Positions 44,400 through 55,650 of a stretch of 64,000 nt of DNA are shown one piece after another. This DNA comes from Vanessa cardui. Its lineage: Eukaryota > Arthropoda > Insecta > Lepidoptera > Nymphalidae. The position numbers were made by a program, and so were the translations under genes. Under the pieces are notes generated by a model, which was not told the DNA's origin, searched no databases, and saw only the letters and a list, made by a program, of their open reading frames with translations. The first letter of the stretch is position 1; each line of letters opens with the position of its first letter. The stretch covers positions 5,880,248 to 5,944,247 of the forward strand of contig NC_061152.1 in the NCBI RefSeq assembly GCF_905220365.1, in the 5' to 3' direction.

Positions 44400-44520
44400 C
44401 CTCAACTGTTCCGATCAATCTCATTCGTGTCTTCTCCATCCTAAGTGACATTGGCGAAATAATCCGTGCCCTGTAGGCACAACTAAAAGCCATTAAACCA
44501 AGAATTTAATTGAATTGATG
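44400..44520 (+). repeat. unclassified dispersed repeat (CCGATCAATCTC family)
   Basis: Second copy of the repeat at 24755-24880, with only a few differences. Confidence 0.55.
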
Positions 44521-44890
44521 TTGGTAATTTGTTGAAAATGGATTTATTGTGGTCTGGCCCAGATTTTTTTATCTAAAAATGAAGCAAATATTTTGGTGAA
44601 TGATTTACAAAATTAGTTAAAATTTGAAAGATCGTTTGGCGTATGTTAATAGGTTTATCGTTGAGTACTAAGAATGTGAAAATATAAATATTTTATCTTT
44701 GGATGAATGAAATAAATCTTTAGGCTTCTTTGTATTGTGGTTTAAAAACAATCGTTTCCTATAGAAGGTAACTTGCTGGCAAATGATTTCAGTTCTGTGT
44801 CCAAATTGCTTTCTTTTTCGACATTTTCAGATGAGGACAAGATAATAAGACTAATAAGGATTGGTGGTCGACTGGATAATTCTATTTATT
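44521..44890. other. AT-rich spacer
   Basis: Nothing recognised. Confidence 0.4.
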
Positions 44891-45028
44891 TTTTTTTTAT
44901 TTTATAAACACTTTATTGCACACAAATGACAAAAGATACAGTGTACATAACATTACAAGAACATATAACAATAAAGAGAAGCGTGCAAAGGCGGTCTTAT
45001 TGCTTAAAGCAATCTCTTACAGACAACC
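44891..45028 (-). mobile_element. LINE 3' end
   Basis: On the - strand: GGTTGTCTGTAAGAGATTGC, TTTAAGCAATAAGACCGCCT, TTGTTATATGTTCTTG, TGTGTGCAATAAAGTGTTTA and an A-rich tail. The TGTCTG..AGAGATYGCTTT..GCGATAAG..CGCC pattern is a common LINE 3'-UTR feature in Lepidoptera, also seen in the copy at 4190-4866. Confidence 0.65.
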
Positions 45029-45334
45029 CTTTAGAGTAAGAATTTGTTTGTGGGAAACGGGATGGTGCAAACAAGCATGTTTTATTCTTAAACAATAAAT
45101 TCTAATTATTGATTCGAAACATCAAATTTTGTTGCATTTAAAAATATGGACATTCAGTAATTAGTAGGTTGTTTAAGAGAAACTGTATGGGCTATTGGCG
45201 TACTGTCGATAGATGTATAGTCTGCAGGTGCGTTCGTGGTAGCCCGCTCTAACCGAAAATGGAAATATTACTAACGCAAAGAGTTAATCCTGATTTTCCC
45301 CTTTTGTCGAGTGGTATTGATTTAGCAGGTCTAT

Positions 45335-45722
45335 TTTTCAACCGACGTTAAAAAGGAGAAGGTTATCAATTCGTCTGTATTTTTTATTATGTTTGTTACC
45401 TCATAACTTTTCACTGGATGGACTGATTTTGATTTTTTTTTTTTGAAAGGTAGTACTTCCCGTGGGGTCTCATTTTAATTTTATCCTTTTCCGATAATGG
45501 TATCCCTATGAAAACGATATAAGTCATAAATTTGCATTATGTATGAATAACTCAAAATTTTGCCAACCAATTTTGATGACTCTTTTTTTATTATAAAGGA
45601 TATACTTCAAGGATAGTTTGGTGATATATATAGTGAGTTTGATAAGGTTCTGAGCATAGGATCCATGACAAAGTAACGGAACGGAAAGGAACGGAACAAT
45701 TCTGAGGAGCACGATAGCGATA
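45335..45722 (+). mobile_element. ACCGACTTC-type element, one terminus
   Basis: TTTTTCAACCGACGTTAAAA, TTATCAATTCGTCTGTATTT, GTGGGGTCTCATTTTAATTT, AAGTCATAAATTTGCATTAT and GGAACGGAACAATTCTGAGG. Colinear with 53099-53510. The 3' part is missing. Confidence 0.75.
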
Positions 45723-46329
45723 TTGTAGCCTTCGCACGTTCTAAACCTGTAACTTGTCAGTATTCATTTTATTATTTCGAAAATTTTGCTTGCCCGTGGA
45801 AACTATCCATCGCGAGTAATAATTCGTATATGAGAACTAGCCGAGTCAGACCTTAGGCTACAATATATTATCCTAAGATATGGAAATAAATGATGTTTTA
45901 TGTAGTTACAAATACATTCAGGACTGGCCATTGTACTTGGCACACATTTAGGTCTCACTTCTTTTGTCGTTGCAGTCAACAACCAAGGCTTATATCTTAA
46001 TATTGTACTTGGCTTGCATTTTACATTTATGTTTTTGATGGGATATCATTAATTTTTGTACAAAAAAAATTAGGATGTACGTATCTGAAACCAAGTAACC
46101 AAATAAATACCAAATGGTTTTTGTTAAAACACTTTATTTTTCTCCGTTTACATGGTATAATTGTCTTTTTTTGTGATGTTTTCTATAGTTTCTTGTATCT
46201 TAAATATTCGGGAGAATTGCCCACTCAGTAACCGGTTATTTTTCTGTTTATTCTAATTTTGACTAAGTCGGGGTGGTATAATGTCCGTATACTACTATTG
46301 AGCACTCTTGTATCTTGATTTTGATCTAA
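45723..46329. other. spacer with weak repeat similarity
   Basis: 45915-46000 resembles 7270-7350 (TTAGGTCTCACTTCTTTTGT / TTAGATCTCACTTCTTTTGT). Nothing else recognised. Confidence 0.4.
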
Positions 46330-46520
46330 AGATCAGAAATGATGAAATGTACTTTATCTAAGGTTTTGACTCTGGAGAATCCAACGTAAGCCTGCTCTTT
46401 ACTAAATATAGAGGAACCTATGTCGAGAAGAGCACTGTCAAGGCTAAGGGCCTTGTGAATAATGGATAATAATAGCATATGCTAAGCAAATATTGAATCT
46501 TTCTCTGTGATTATATTATG
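46330..46520 (-). pseudogene. PIF1-like helicase C-terminal scrap
   Basis: On the - strand, in broken frames, it reads LAYAIIIH.SQG, then a DIGSSIF-like stretch, AYVGFSRVKTL and VHFI. This is the conserved C-terminal block of PIF1-family helicases (AxTIHKsQGxT...YVAlSRV). Its source may be a second Helitron; it is not part of the 39016-41090 copy. Confidence 0.55.
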
Positions 46521-46907
46521 TGTAAGAGACGTGGTCGGGTTTACAGCTTTCATCACAATCAAACTATTACTAATATTAGCAATTTACTGTTTTTTAAAGA
46601 TTAATACAATATGGCGTTTCTATGCCAATGCTCGTTTATAAACTTTCCGAATGAATCAAACGGATATCCACAACTACAGCTTTTTATAATAAATTAATGC
46701 GGTTACTGCAAATAAATACTTGAATATAGTTTTAATATTAAGAATGAATATTTATTTTTATCCTAATTATTAATTTAGCTTATATTAATGTAACTTGAAT
46801 TACTTAAAAACATATGAACCAACATTTTTATTACATAGTCCGTTATGACACATTACAGTTGGCGCTGTAAGACGAATCCCAAATAAAGTTTTACTTATTG
46901 CATAACA

Positions 46908-48079
46908 GTGTTTTCCTTTGTATTCGCATAATTACCTACCTGTATTCGAAATTTGAGCTTTCTAGGTCATCTGGAAGGGGGAAATAGTTTTGATCTATAG
47001 GTCAGTCAGTGATATAACCATTTAAGATATGAATATGAAATTTAAGAGTACATATCTATCTCGCCAGTCTCAATATATGAGTTTGATGTTATATGAATTT
47101 GACATATTTATGTCAATATTTTTTTGAGTTATGAGGGGGTCAAAAGTGGCTCCAAATGGTTCGGGTAATATTACACACGGTGCTGCTCGCCAGTACTGTT
47201 ACTAGTACTTATAAATATTAGACTACTTAAAGGTCGATTTACGATTATATAATGTAGTTTTAAGTATTGCTATATTTGGAGTCGGTGTCATAGTAATTCG
47301 CCGCCATTTTCATACAAATACTAACTTAAATTGCGGAGGAATAATTTGATCTGAAAAGATGCATTCAATTTAATAAAGCAAATTACATGACAACTTCCGA
47401 TTGTAATAATTATTTCATATATTATGTCTTAAAATAAATTTATTTTATTATTTATATTAAAAAAAATGCCAAAGTGATGCTTAGGGCTAGCAACACCGAC
47501 ATACGGAAAGTAGGAAATGGGCCAACAGCACAGATTCAACTAAATAGACAATTCTGATTGATTTTCAATATTTTTTTAAAAACTTAAAATTATTAAAATA
47601 TTTTTTATTATAATATGCTAAAGTATTAATTGACTTTAAAAAATAATATAAAGAAAATATTTAAGCATTATGCCAATAAAAAAGAAAAATCAAACGTTAC
47701 CGCGTGACTAGATTTAAATTTTGCTAGCCAAGTTCAAGTAAGCGAACTGGCGAGCAGCGTCGTTGTTTCTTCTATTGTTTCATAACTCAAAAACTTTTTG
47801 AGGTATACGGGTCAAATTTGGCTCTTATATTGAGACTTGCTAGGTACTTGTGTGTTCCAAATTATTATAACTTTTGATTGTGTCTCGTGTCCTAATAAAC
47901 ATTTATTTCGTTCCAAATGTCATCAACGTATCTTCGGCGATTTTCATATTAAAGTCAAAAATCGTCACTATTATCACTAACCTATTGATCTAAACTATAA
48001 CCCAGTTCCAGGTGATCTAGAAAGTTCAACTTATTCGGTATGCAGGTTGGTGATTACGCGAATACACAGGAAAAAACCA
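46908..48079. repeat. large diverged inverted repeat
   Basis: The left arm 46908-47193 (TTTTCCTTTGTATTCGC.. to GCTGCTCGCCAG) is the inverse complement, with divergence, of the right arm 47747-48079 (CTGGCGAGCAGC.. to GCGAATACACAGGAAAAA). The arms of about 300 bp enclose about 550 bp that contain a foldback fragment at 47214-47292. Either a non-autonomous long-TIR transposon or two opposed copies of one repeat. Confidence 0.6.
47214..47292. repeat. foldback element, inner-left arm fragment
   Basis: AATATTAGACTACTTAAAGG to TTTGGAGTCGGTGTCAT, as in 11440-11510. Confidence 0.65.
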
Positions 48080-48236
48080 TTTTTCATTTTATTGATTCTT
48101 TCAGAACACTTACGTACTTAGTGCTTGTAATAACTATAAAAAAATATACGGATGATGTACGACCGGCCAAATCCAAGCAAGCAACTATCCTAATCCAAGT
48201 CCTTTCGACGAGGCCACAAGCGTTGTTCTGTTCTTA

Positions 48237-51200
48237 AAACCGTGGGCGAATCCCGTGGTTGGGTTTGCAGCCCGGCCACAAGGGGAACTTGAACCTTGCA
48301 ATGAGTCGAAAAGAGAAAAATGTTTTCGGCCGCCCCGATCTCCCACAGGAATCGGGGAGCACGGTCATTTCCTCCCCGGTGGTTCGACCCGACGTTCCCG
48401 GCGGGACTGTTGGGCGGGCGCCTGGTTGGATCTGTCCAATGTGCGACCGGATATTCAACACCAAGACGGGGCTAGGGGCTCACAAGCGTAGAGCCCACCC
48501 CGTCGAGGCCAATGCGGAAGCGGCTCCAGCATCGGTAAAGCGCAGGTGGAGCGGCGAAGAGTTGCTTCTCATGGCGCGAGTCGAGGCGCAGCTGACAAGG
48601 GATACCGGAAAGTGCGGTAACGTAGACCTTCTCGCCAAATTACCCCAGCTCCACAGGACGCTGGAGGCGATTAAGGGTCAGCGCCGTAGCGTCAAGTACA
48701 AAGGGTTGGTGCAAACCTGCCTGGAGGAATTGGCGTCCTCGGTCGTTGAACCCAATGCGAGTGGGGGTTCGAACACTGAAGGGACCTTGGAAGCGCAGCC
48801 ATCGATCGCGACAGAGAGCAACCCTGAAGACCCACCTGTTGCCGAGCCGTGCCAAATGGTCGTAGCCCCAATCGGCCCGAACGCGGCGCATGTCCTCGAA
48901 GACCTCCTTGGGGTGGCTGAGAGACGGAAGCGGCGCTGCGAGCCGGGGGTGAACACCAGGGGTCGCCGAAGCCGTAAAAAGCATGATATTGACAACCGAA
49001 CTGCGACAGAGACAATGTCGCGCCGAAAGCGGAGAAGAATAGAGTACGCAAGGATGCAGGAATTGTTCCGGAAGTGTCCCAGTCGTGCAGCAGCTGAGGT
49101 GATAGACGGCCATACCCGGGACGTGAAGCACGGTCTGGAGGAGCTGGAAACCTACTGGCGACCAATCCTCGAGACCGTGTCTAGCGCCTCGGGACCCACG
49201 GCTGAGGTCCTAAAAACCTCCGACGTGGACTCCCCTCCGGGGGTGTGGACGGCTTTACCGAGCTGTGGGCGCCGATCACGGTCGATGAGGTGAAGGCGTC
49301 CCGCATCGATCTGCGGACTGCGCCAGGACCGGACGGAATCCGTGCGGAGGAATGGCGCGCAATACCTGCGTCATCGAAAGCGGAAATATTCAACCGGTGG
49401 TTGACACAAGGACACATCCCCGAGCCATTGCGGCAGAGTCGGACGGTCTTGATCCCGAAAAGTGATGCTCCAAAGTGCCCGGGTGACTATCGGCCAATAT
49501 CTATTGCGTCGGTACCACTCAGCATCCTGGCGAAGAGACTGCTCGCCTGCTGCCCACCCGACAGGCGTCAGCGCGGGTTCGTGAGTGCAGACGGCACTCT
49601 AGAGAACACAGCCGTGCTCGACGCGGTGTTGGGGGACAGCAGGAAAAAGTTGCGAGAATGCCACGTTGCTCGATTTCTCCAAGGCATTCGATACGGTGTC
49701 GCATGCGGCCCTTGTCGAACTGCTGAGGGCGAGAGGACTGCCTGATGGCTTCTGCAACTACGTGGCTAACTTGTACGAAACGGCCGGCACGGTGCTGGCC
49801 GTCAAGGGCAAGGTTAGCCATCCTGTAAAGATGGGTCGAGGAGTGAGGCAGGGAGACCCCCTTTCACCCATACTGTTTAACATGGCGCTGGACCTAATTC
49901 TTGCGTCACTGCCTAAAGGAATCGGATATAGCCTATGCCGATGACTTAGTCCTGCTTGCAGGCTCGAAGGTAGAGATGCAGGAATCCATTGACCGTGTTG
50001 TGCAGGTGGCTGAAATGGTGGGTCTCAGTGTGAACCACGGTAAAAGCTCCGTCTTATCGATGGTGCCGGACGGAAAGCGCAAGAAACACCACTACCTGAC
50101 GGAGAGGGTGTTCTCTGTCGGTAGGAAGAAACTTCGGCAGGTGTCTTGTGTGGAACGTTGGCGTTATCTCGGCGTGGACTTTGAATCGTCCGGAGCTTCG
50201 ATGCTCGAGCGAGAGGTGCGTAAGGCCCTGGACAACATCACCAGGGCGCCTCTCAAGCCACAACAGCGGTTCATGCACGGTCTCGTGCTGGGAACGATTT
50301 CGGACGATCGCCTAAGAATGCTCGACATCGAGATCCGGGGCGCAGTGAGGAAATGGATGAGGCTACCACATGACGTTCCGAAAGCTTATTTCCATGAGGA
50401 AATTAAGGTCGGTGGCCTGGCGATCCCATCGCTACGGTCAGTCGAGCCGGATCTCGTTTTACGTAGATACCGACGGCTTGCCTCGTCGCGGTGGTCTGCT
50501 GCCAAGGCCGCCGCCAGATCCGAAAGGATCCGGAAAAAATTGAGCTGGGCGAGAAAGCAAATAGGAAAGTTCACCAAGGAAAATCCGAAAACCCAAGTAA
50601 CATCTGTTGGTGAGTACTGGCGTGAGACACTGCACGCATCGACGGACGGCTTCGAGCTTCGTGAGTCGTACCGGAGTCCGGCCTCCACGAAGTGGATAAG
50701 GGAGCGCTGCATGCAGTACAGCGGCCGAGACTTCGTGCAATCTGTGCACTGCCATACTAACGCCCTCCCTTCCCGAGTCCGGGTGTTGGAGGGCGTAGGT
50801 GTATGGGAGAGTCGGAGTTGAACTGTCGTGCGGGATGCATGCTCAGGGAGGCGACGGCTCACACCATACAGCAGTGTTTCAGAACGCACGGCGGCCGAAT
50901 CGAGCGTCATGACTGCATCACGCGACAAAGTCGGATGGACAGTGGTGGTGGAGCCGACTTTCACAACCTCAGTCGGTCGTCGGAAGCCCGACTTAATCGC
51001 GTCTAGGGGTGGGCCTAGGGTGATCGTGGACACCCAGATAGTCTCGGGTCAGAGACCACTGGACGACGCTCATCGTGCGAAACGTAGTAAATACGGGACC
51101 CACGCTGAGCTAGTCCAGATGGTGGCTGATAGACTGGGGCTATCCATGCACTATTTCCTGGCGCGGAGTTTGGAGCGGCGCATCAGCGAGAGAGATGCGT

Positions 51201-51500
51201 GAGCTCCTCGGGCTTGAAACGTCATGCTTCGAGCAGATACCAGGCCTAGTTCTGAGAGGATCGCATACCAATTGGACCAGATTCAATCAGATGACCGCCG
51301 TCTCCGTCCTGTGGTTTATTGGGTTTCTACAGGACCCTAGCGGTACCGGACCCGCATTCTTACCGTGTCGGTAGAACGCAACGCAGGTCTCCTGCCAAGT
51401 AGCCATCTGCGTACCGCTTCCAACACCAACCTGTACAATGCAGCCGCGGCCGATTCACTGGACGGGAGGAGGAGCCTGCTTGGTCACTCGCGGGCAAAAG
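48237..51500 (+). pseudogene. R2-type non-LTR retrotransposon, copy B
   Basis: Near-complete, 5'-truncated at AAAACCGTGGGCGAATCC (48237). The first Met of the conserved MSRKEKNVFG is at 48301. C2H2 finger at 48433-48498; Myb-like KRRWSGEELLLMAR about 48538; RT motifs PGPDGIRAEEW (about 49325), DYRPISIAS, LDFSKAFDTV (about 49670), GVRQGDPLSPILFN (about 49840) and YADD (49934-49945); CCHC CRAGC..H..C from 50824; endonuclease KPDL (about 50984) and VDTQIV; end of frame 51202. 3' UTR to 51463 or about 51500. Lesions: a lost A in an A-run near 49212, a frame change at about 49665, a 29-bp deletion just before YADD, in-frame deletions of 12 and 33 bp, and frame changes on both sides of the CCHC shared with copy A. 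Inactive as it stands. Confidence 0.9.
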
Positions 51501-51504
51501 CTAG
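51485..51504 (+). mobile_element. Helitron-like 3' terminus next to R2-type copy B
   Basis: TCGCGGGCAAAAGCTAG followed by T equals the end of the Helitron at 18820-19265. The rest of that element is missing, as if displaced by the retrotransposon. Confidence 0.5.
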
Positions 51505-51646
51505 TGTCAAATAATACAGTTCTCACTGAAATTAGTTCGTATTACTTTCAATCTTACAAAACGGCGCTAGTGTAGATTTAATTCGAGTTTGCTGAATTCC
51601 AAATAGAGTTTTCATTAGAAATCCCACATATGGAATCGAAAAATGG

Positions 51647-51683
51647 GTTTCGGAATCGCCCAGCAGCTGGGCGATTCCGAAAC
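51647..51683. repeat. perfect 37-bp palindrome
   Basis: Arms of 18 bp, GTTTCGGAATCGCCCAGC and its exact complement, separated by a single A. Much more GC-rich than the surroundings. Function unknown. Confidence 0.85.
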
Positions 51684-53032
51684 AAAGGTAAATCAAAAAG
51701 TAGATCAAAGGTGGTGGAAGGCTTAAGCGAAAACTGTAAATCTATGTGATCTATTAATAATGTATCTTCGGACCAAATAAAACTACCTTGGCATGATATT
51801 ACCACTCGGAGAATGTATCCTAACGTAAGCATACCTAAGTAGATCTTACATTTAATCATTAAGAAAATGAACTCATATTTGTCTCGCAACTACGAATTAC
51901 TAATAATTCATTGTCAATTAAGATCTAATAATATATAGAAAATTATCAAAAACCTTTATTAAGCTGTAAAGGCCTTGACCTGAGGTTTACAATTTTACAC
52001 AGTTTTTCTTTGACATATAATAATGCTGATTATTATATTAAGGGTATTAGTTCCTTCTAATTAACATATCAATTTATTATCATTCTATTTCAGGTGGATT
52101 GCATACATTTATATAAGACTACAGATAAGTCAATAATATCTTACTAGAAAATATATATACATATATAAATTATAAGTAAACACATATAATTTATTACAAC
52201 CAGATACCATACAAACTACACGAACAAATTGATGCTACATGGTAAAGATTTAAGAACAATAAGTAGATACTTGAATTGAATTTCAATTTCTTTTCTAATT
52301 TAAGAAGCTGAATTCCTGCATACTGTTGTGTCTGACATATACTAGGATATTTCATAAGAATCAACCAAAAAAATTTAACATGTATTTCAAGTCAGTGGAA
52401 TATACTAAATCTTAGAGGAAAAGACAAAATAATAAATTCTGATAAAATACAACTATATTATAAACATGAATTAGTGTCTAGTTAATTAAAAAAAAAATTA
52501 GTATAGACATTACAAATGTTTTAACTATTTAATAAAATGGAGTGTTATAAATTGTTAAATGTTAGATAATGTACACTATTCTATTAATGTTATTTAATAA
52601 AAAAATAACTTATTAAATTTTATTTAAATTAAGTGTAATGAATTATGAAATGTCATTTACTTTACTAATCCAATTGTAATATTTTGTTTATTTGAAGACC
52701 ATTGTAATAAACAGATACTTTAACGATAATAATTTATGTTTCTATATGTACAAAAACTGTATTTCATAAATAATTAAACAAAAAAATGTGTATAATTTTT
52801 TAATGTTTCATATTCAAATCCCAAATATGTTTTCCTCCCTCGTTAAAATATGGATCATTTTGTGTAGAAATGATAGAATATATAGAACTATTCCTATATT
52901 ATCACACGTTTTTCTGCCATGCTGGTATGCATCAATGGTATCACTAAAATAAATAAAATAGTATTAAAAACATATTAATCATATAAAATTTATATATAAA
53001 TTTATATACAAATAACATACATATTATGTGAA
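51684..53032. other. AT-rich intergenic DNA
   Basis: No gene or repeat recognised. A 103-codon frame at 51578-51889 overlaps the palindrome and has no known domain. Confidence 0.45.
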
Positions 53033-53098
53033 CTAGCGACCCGCCCCGGCTTCGCACGATTGCAATACCGATACTAAATATACAGTAGAATTTATTTA
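53033..53098 (-). mobile_element. Helitron 3' end, cut by the adjacent element
   Basis: On the - strand it ends in CGAAGCCGGGGCGGGTCGCTAG (reverse of CTAGCGACCCGCCCCGGCTTCG). Only about 65 bp remain before the composite unit starts. Confidence 0.7.
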
Positions 53099-53599
53099 TC
53101 AACCGACTTCCAAAAGGAGGAGGTTATCAATTCGTCTGTATTTTTTTTTTTTTTTTTTTATATGTTTGTTACCTCATAACTTTTCACTGGGTGGACCGAT
53201 TTTGATATTTTTTTTTTGTTTGAAAGGTAGTGCTTCCCGTGGGGTCCCATTTTTTTTTTTCCGATGATGGTATCCATATGAAAACGACATAAGTCTTAAA
53301 TTTGCATTATGTATATGCGCGACAAATAGGTGAATAACTGAAAATCACGTTAACCAATTTTGATAATTCTTTTTTTATTATAAAATATATACTTCAAGGG
53401 TAATTTGGTGAAAGTTTGGTAAGGTTCTGAGCACAGGATCCATGACAAAGTAACGGAACGGAAGGGAACGGAACAATTCTGAAGAGCACGTTAGCGATAC
53501 TCCGTCGAATCTTTTATTTATTGGTTATTTGGATATTTGAGTCACCTTCCGTAATGTGGTTATGTTTATGTAATTATCATAGTCGAATATTATAATCAA

Positions 53600-53865
53600 C
53601 TAGCTACCCACCCCGGCTTCGCACGGGTGCAATACTGATACTAAATATACTACAGAATTTGTTTATTTACGACATCACATCGCAAACTTCTAAAATTATC
53701 AGTGTTTCTTTACTATATTGTTCATGTATTATATACACAAACCTTCCCCTTGAATCACACTATCTTTTAAAAAAAACCGCATCAAAATCCGTTGCGTAGA
53801 TTTAAAGATATAAGGACAGAGAAAGCGACTTTGTTCAACCGACTTCATTTTATACTATGTAGTGA
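53600..53865 (-). mobile_element. Helitron (in composite 3) with a 14-bp insertion
   Basis: Reverse copy of the 8986 type: CTAGCTACCCACCCCGGCTT at one end and ACTATGTAGTGA at the other. At 53833-53850 the usual TTTGTTTTATACT reads TTTGTT, then CAACCGACTTCA plus two T, then TTATACT. Confidence 0.82.
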
Positions 53866-54221
53866 TGGAACTCCTATACGGCTCGCAGTTAGGGTGCAAT
53901 ATGGGGCAGAATTTCTTACTATCTTTAAGCAAATTTTGTGTATGTGATGTGATGTCATATGATGTACGAAATATAGTTGGTCTTTTTCAAAGTTTTTTTT
54001 GCTGAGTTCGATTACAGCTCTTTCGAGCGATCCTTGTAGTTTACGCCGCGTGACGTATTAAATCCGCATTTTCGAAAGTCTATTTTTGCTTTATTCGCAA
54101 GTTTTCTTTGAAATTGTCCTCGAAGTAGTTTCTGACTCATATAAACGGAACGCTTAATCTATCCATATTAAAAAAAAATTAGTTAGTCGACATCAGCTTC
54201 ACTTAAAATCAAAAAATAAAT

Positions 54222-54808
54222 AAAAATTTTAACAAAAAGAAAAACCGACTTCAAACAAAACACTATTTTAAAACAAATGAATATGCACGAAAAAGTAATA
54301 AAAATAATTGCGCATTCAACATATTTTTTAGAGTCTTCCTAAGTTAAATGAAATGAAAAATATTAGACTACTTAAAAGTCGATTAACGATTATATCATGT
54401 AGTTATAATTATTGTTATATTTGGAGTCGGTGTCAGCCAATAAAACCCTACAGTATATCTATCAAAAAACAATACGAGAATACTTTAACAAATATGTTTT
54501 TTACAAATTACCTTTTACACAATAATATACTGGATCAATCAAGGGGCTCGTATCGCTTCTTTCATTTGATTGTTGGGGCAAGGGCACCGTGGCTGACACC
54601 GGCTCCAAATATACCAATAATTATAACTACATTATATAATCGTAAATCGACTTTTAAGTAGTCTAATATTTTTCATTTCATTTTACCTAGGAGGACTCTC
54701 AAAATATGTTAAATATGCAATTATTTTTATTACTTTTTCGTGCATATTCATTTGTTTTAAAATAGTGTTTTGTTTGAAGTCGGTTTTTCTTTTTGTTAAA
54801 ATTTAATT
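54222..54808. repeat. long-TIR foldback element (in composite 3)
   Basis: Left arm ATTTTAACAAAAAGAAAAACC to GGTGTCAGCCA, right arm TGGCTGACACCGGCTCC to TTTTTGTTAAAATTTA; centre as in the other copies. Confidence 0.8.
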
Positions 54809-54959
54809 TATCATACGGATACAATCATCGGAAAAAAATAAAATTAAAATGGGACCCCACGGGAAGCACTACCTTTCAAACAAAAAAAAATCAATCATCA
54901 TCAAAATCGGTCCACCCAGTAAAAAGTTATGAGGTAACAAACATAAACTAGTTACTTTC

Positions 54960-55650
54960 ATAGTATAATGTCCTACGGTATTATGCTTTGGGGTAACGCA
55001 GCCGCTATCCAAACTATATTTGTGCTGCAGAAGAGGGCTATTCGCGCAATCTATAACCTAGGAGCCAAGGAATCATTAAGGCATAGATTTAAAGAAATTA
55101 AGATATTGACTGTTGCTTCTCAATACATATTTTGTAATGTTTTGTATGTACGGAAAAATATTAATGTTTTTATGAGAAAATGTGATTCTCATAACATTGG
55201 TACAAGGAACAAACACAATCTTGTTACTCCTGTTACTCGACTGCATAGAGTCAGTAACTCTTTTGTGGGGCAATGTATACGCTTCTACAACAGGATCCCA
55301 GAAAGCGTTCAAAATGCTTCTGTTGCCAAATTTAAAAAAATTGTTAAGGAACGCTTGTGTGCAAAAGGTTACTATACAATTAGCGAGTTTATGTTTGATA
55401 GCACACCTTGGGAATGAAACGATCGCCTCCTGGCTATTTCTAATCATATACTACTATGTACCTTATAAATTTGACAAAAAAAAAATAACAGAAAAAAAAG
55501 ACCCGCTGAGTTTCTTTCGCCGGTTCTTCTCAGGTCAGGGTGTTCCTTTTTCCGAACCGGTGGTAGTGTTTATTTGACAATCAATAAGTAAGTGTAATGC
55601 TTTTATATTGAATAAAGGAATTTGAGTTTGAGTTTGAGTTTGAGTTGTTC
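54960..55650 (+). pseudogene. jockey/Daphne-like LINE: C-terminus and 3' UTR
   Basis: An open frame from 54968 to the stop at 55417 (149 codons) reads SYGIMLWGNAAAIQTIFVLQ, then KRAIRAIYNLGAKESLRHRF and ends TISEFMFDSTPWE, the post-RT C-terminal domain of this LINE type. The 3' UTR contains GCCGGTTCTTCTCAGGTCAG and CCGAACCGGTGGTAG and ends in AATAAAGGAATTTGAG plus (TTTGAG)n at 55619-55646. The frame is intact but severely 5'-truncated; the element abuts a composite unit. Confidence 0.82.

Larger units (their letters stand above)
53099..54950 (-). mobile_element. composite DNA-transposon unit, copy 3 (inverse)
   Basis: Order from low to high coordinate: ACCGACTTC block 53099-53599, Helitron reversed 53600-53865, unique segment 53866-54215, foldback 54222-54808, then part of a second ACCGACTTC block in reverse (54815-54950). 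This copy is flanked by the same block at both sides, which suggests the full-length element has this block as its long terminal inverted repeat. Confidence 0.75.

Noticed and set aside
51578..51889. 103-codon - strand frame
   Set aside because: It crosses the perfect palindrome and has no known domain; likely chance.
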